The position numbers and the translations under genes were made by a program. Source: Funneliformis mosseae (taxonomy: Eukaryota > Glomeromycota > Glomeromycetes > Glomerales > Glomeraceae). From it: 11,057 nucleotides of DNA. Positions 8,622 through 11,057 of this stretch are shown piece by piece; the first letter of the stretch is position 1, and each line of letters opens with the position of its first letter. The stretch covers positions 1 to 11,057 of the forward strand of contig CAJVPP010003675.1 of NCBI GenBank assembly GCA_910592005.1, in the 5' to 3' direction. The notes below the pieces were generated by a model. The model saw only the letters and a program-made list of their open reading frames with translations. It made no database searches and was not told where the DNA came from.

Positions 8622-9362
8622 TCCTTTCAAAACCAAGCAGAAATATCCTGGTTTATTTTTCATGTTTTTGATGCTTCTTTTTACGCATCTCGTTTTCTTT
8701 TGCTTTGTTTTAAATCTGATGGAACATATCAAAGAATTTATTAAACTATAAAAATAAATAAAATACAAAAATTTATTGATTTCCTATGAGATCAATTTAA
8801 ATAAATGAGAATCAAGACCTGATTTCTAGATTGTCTAAAAAAAATAACAAATTTAATCATTACAATTGAGCATGAATAGTTACTTAATATACTATCTAGT
8901 CGAACGATTCAATCAAAGTTCAAGTTCAATAGACTAGGTTATATCAATCATTGAAGGTATTCGATTAAATGCACAAATAAATGTTGATTACCTTTCTTAT
9001 CAAAAGATAAACGCATGGATATTGATTTCTAACAAAAATATGTGCATCATTTAGTTCTAGCTTTTTTTGTCTTGTAAATATAAATGAAAACATTAAAATT
9101 TATATTATTTTTTTTTTTTTAAAAAAAATTCCGAGTTGTGGCACAGTAATTTTGATGATCGTATTAGATACCTACTTTGTAATATATTTTTTTCTAATAC
9201 TCAAAGGATGATTTTTCGTAACATAGCACACCGGAACTAACTAAAGAACAAGAATTTTTCGAATCAATCGATATTATATGGAAAATAAAATAAATAAGTC
9301 GTAGGATAAGAGTTATTTAAGTTACACGGTACGGTACTATTTAATGTTAAAAGAAAGTTTCA
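8622..9362. repeat. direct repeat, copy 1 (about 0.74 kb)
   Basis: This segment is repeated in the same orientation at 9926-11041. Matches run in the same order throughout: CCTTTCAAAACCAAGCAGAA at its left end, AAATCTGATGGAACATATCA, AATGAGAATCAAGACCTGAT, AATTGAGCATGAA, ACGCATGGAT, GGCACAGTAATTTTGATG, AAAGAACAAGAATTTTT, GATATTATATGGAAAATAA, and TTATTTAA-TTACAC near the right end. Most bases agree by eye, with small indels, so it is a moderately old duplication. I see no inverted ends or coding frame for a mobile element. Minus-strand exon-like pieces (9028-8992, 8834-8819 and 8745-8613) can be joined in frame but are not confirmed. Confidence 0.85.
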
Positions 9363-9396
9363 GTATTAACTAATTTGTGGCGTAGCATTTTTTTAG

Positions 9397-9630
9397 CTCC
9401 GTGATGCTATTCTTGGTTATATGGAAGATGTTAGGCCCTATTGCACAAGCAATATTGACTTGACGTATCTTAAATAGATCTTAAATCATTGCAAGCGAAG
9501 TCATGGCAGCCCTTTTAAATTCTCAGTTAAAACAATGGATAATGATCTTTCCAATCTCAAGGAAATTCTCAAGGAGTAGAAGAGTTCACTTTTTGCTCCT
9601 GACGTGCTTTTTATCATCAAACCCGCCTAA
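9397..9630 (+). pseudogene. exon-like reading frame broken by two TAG codons
   Basis: Following TTTTTTTAG (a good 3' splice site ending at 9396), frame 1 reads for 77 codons to a TAA at 9628-9630, interrupted by TAG at 9475-9477 and at 9577-9579. The composition is protein-like: L-R-D-A-I-L-G-Y-M-E-D-V-R-P-Y-C at the start, H-G-S-P-F-K-F-S in the middle, and L-S-N-L-K-E-I-L-K-E followed by L-F-A-P-D-V-L-F-I-I near the end. Both TAG codons would be CAG before a C-to-T change. I do not recognise the family. It is probably one exon of a dead gene; a live gene that avoids the stops by splicing is less likely because no donor sites fit well. Confidence 0.4.
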
Positions 9631-9925
9631 AAAAATACATTATAAATTAACCCGTTGCTGGTAAGTGAGTCGTAATAAGACGTGACTTGGCCTTTATTTT
9701 TCTTTCTTACTTTTAACTTCTTAATACTTTATTTTTTTAACGCGTACTAAAATTACATTTATTATACTTCTTTTCTAAGTAGCATAATCATGGTGTTATG
9801 ATGAAATGCAAGTTAAAATGATTGTCTTGATATGTAATGCTCTTATCAACCATTCGATACTATTTCAAGTCAGTAGATGATCGTAAATCTCTTATTTCTC
9901 TTATTGATGTACCAATATTCTAAAA
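9631..9925. other. spacer between the two repeat copies, no gene seen
   Basis: The segment from 9655 to 9700 is less AT-rich; the rest is T-rich. I found no open frame, RNA gene or repeat matching the flanking copies. Confidence 0.4.
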
Positions 9926-10166
9926 TCCTTTCAAAACCAAGCAGAAATATTCTGGTCTATTTTCATATTTTTGATGCTTCTTTTTACGTATCTCTTTTTT
10001 TTGCTTTATTTTAAATCTGATGGAACATATCAAAGAATTTATTAAACTATAAAAAAATAAATAAAATAAATTTTATTACAAAAATGATTTCCTATGAAAT
10101 CAATTTAAATAAATGAGAATCAAGACCTGATTTCTAGATTGTCTAAAAAAAAAACAAATTTAATTA

Positions 10167-10298
10167 GTCCGGAGCGTAAGCTAAGGACTATATATTTCTG
10201 TGCCCGGTGTCTGTTTGTCCGCCCGCTCAAAAATTAAGTCGATGCTGATTGGCTTTTGCAATCGTTCCAGACTTAATAATGGTTCTCGTTCCCTAGTT
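10167..10298. mobile_element. 132-bp GC-richer non-autonomous insertion with hairpins
   Basis: Comparison with copy 1 of the repeat shows an insertion: copy 1 reads AATTTAATCATTACAATT without a break, while copy 2 has ATTA on both sides of it (10163-10166 and 10299-10302), a likely 4-bp target duplication (a TA or TTA duplication would fit equally well). It is far richer in G/C than its surroundings (TGCCCGGTGTC, GTCCGCCCGC). Two inverted repeats lie at or within it: TAGTCC (10165-10170) with GGACTA (10185-10190), and ATTAAGTC (10233-10240) with GACTTAAT (10270-10277). The two ends are not inverted copies of each other. On the minus strand it holds CCAATC (10252-10247) and a TATATA word near 10193-10188. 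It has no coding capacity. Class unknown: a MITE, a SINE-like element or a fragment of a larger element end. Confidence 0.6.
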
Positions 10299-10750
10299 AT
10301 TATTACAATTGAGCATGAAAAGTTACTTAATATTCAATCTTGTCGAACAATTCAATCAAAGTTCAAGTTCTTAATTTAACTAATAGGCTATTATATCATT
10401 AAAGGTATGCGATTAAATGTACAAATAAATGTTAATTACCTTTTAATCAAAAGACAAACGCATGGATGTTGACTTCTAGCAAAAATATGTACTGTTATTT
10501 AGTTTAGCTTTTTTGTCTTTAAAATATAAACAAATCATTTAAAAATTTTCGCATTATGGCACAGTAATTTTGATGGTCTTTGTAAAAGTTTTAATATATT
10601 TGTTCTAATACTAAAGACCATAAACTTCAAACATAGCACATCAGAATTAATTAAAGAACAAGAATTTTTTCGAAGCAACCGATATTATATGGAAAATAAG
10701 ATAAATATGTCATAGAATACAGATGATAAATGTTAGTTAACGTGACAAGT

Positions 10751-10979
10751 AAGGTTGCTGGTAAAACCTAAAGGTTTTGCAAGTCGTCTAAATGGGAAAG
10801 GTAAAATTTAACGAAATTATATTAAAACCTTATTAAAAAATCTGTGAAACTCTGGAAAAGGTAAAACTATATCAAAGTTTATAAAAATGTGAAACTTAAT
10901 CAAAACCTTAATAAAAAATTAGTGAAACTAAAGTTTAGACGTTTTGCCAAATCCAAAATGAGTTTAGACAAGCAACTTT
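10751..10979. mobile_element. 229-bp MITE-like insertion
   Basis: This sequence interrupts copy 2 of the direct repeat and is absent from copy 1. The ends are imperfect inverted repeats: AAGGTTGCTGGT at the left and, on the reverse strand, AAAGTTGCTTGT at the right. GTCTAAA also recurs further in at both ends. It is flanked by AGT on both sides (10748-10750 and 10980-10982), consistent with a 3-bp target duplication, or TA if the ends are set one base in. Inside are direct repeats of AAAACCTTA-TAAAAAAT...TGTGAAACT type (near 10827 and 10900). No reading frame exists, so it would need a transposase from elsewhere. Superfamily not assigned. Confidence 0.5.
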
Positions 10980-11057
10980 AGTAAAAGAATTATTTAAATT
11001 ACACAGTATAATACTATTTAATATTTAAAGTATAGTTTCAAATGTTTCAAAATCAAA

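Larger units (their letters stand above)
9926..11041. repeat. direct repeat, copy 2, interrupted by two insertions
   Basis: This is the second copy of the segment at 8622-9362 in the same orientation. It is longer because it carries a 132-bp insertion (10167-10298) and a 229-bp insertion (10751-10979), both absent from copy 1. About 30 further bases around 10717-10747 have no counterpart in copy 1. The match resumes at ATTATTTAAATTACAC (10989) and fades near 11041, close to the window edge, so the true end may lie outside. Confidence 0.85.

Noticed and set aside
10165..10297. tRNA gene or tRNA-derived SINE in the GC-rich insertion
   Set aside because: GGTTCTCGTTCC resembles a B box only loosely, there is no convincing A box and no cloverleaf can be drawn.
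8622..11041. The two direct repeats as a pair of LTRs
   Set aside because: The repeats lack TG...CA ends, a primer-binding site and a polypurine tract, and the 560-bp space between them has no gag or pol sequence.
1..11057. CRISPR array or bacterial-type operon
   Set aside because: No regularly spaced identical repeats exist, and the genes are intron-containing and eukaryotic.

Overview
This window looks like nuclear DNA of a fungus, most likely an arbuscular mycorrhizal fungus of the Rhizophagus type. It is very AT-rich, with many poly-A/T runs, and its introns are short (about 73-99 nt, GT...AG). It carries a protein kinase of the lineage-expanded kind I associate with Rhizophagus: a Cys-pair N-terminus with a QPNTG-like motif, then a TKL-like kinase domain with DLGLCKP and YGVLPYVAPEVL. 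The organism call is inference, since no database search was possible.

Left third (1-3876): no intact gene. Positions 3-1093 hold a decayed retroelement gag/protease region with a recognisable retropepsin-like core, many in-frame stops and a frameshift. Positions 1100-2280 are AT-rich and low in complexity. Positions 2287-2480 hold a degenerate array of TTTGTTATA-like units ending in GTGTTGAC, resembling the end of a pogo-like DNA transposon. Positions 2500-3750 hold short coding-like scraps broken by stops.

Centre (3877-8021): two intact spliced genes, both on the minus strand. The first in transcription order is the kinase (8021 to 6464, three exons, 470 aa). About 1.25 kb further on is an alkaline ceramidase (5218 to 3877, 302 aa) with all metal-binding and catalytic residues of the family. 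The best ceramidase model needs a 3-nt micro-exon (5064-5062). It supplies a residue that ceramidases have in the T-S-T-x-D-W-C-E motif, and it splits an outsized 196-nt intron into two normal ones. The two genes share a strand, but nothing shows a shared function.

Right third (8022-11057): no confident gene. A segment of about 0.75 kb (8622-9362) is repeated in direct orientation at 9926-11041. The second copy is interrupted by two small insertions: a 132-bp GC-richer hairpin element flanked by ATTA, and a 229-bp MITE-like element with imperfect terminal inverted repeats flanked by AGT. Between the copies, 9397-9630 is a plus-strand exon-like reading frame broken by two TAG codons.

Throughout the relics, many stops (TAA, TAG, TGA where CAA, CAG or CGA would give a continuous frame) fit C-to-T decay, as expected for old methylated repeats. 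This is a sparse, repeat-laden stretch with two working genes.
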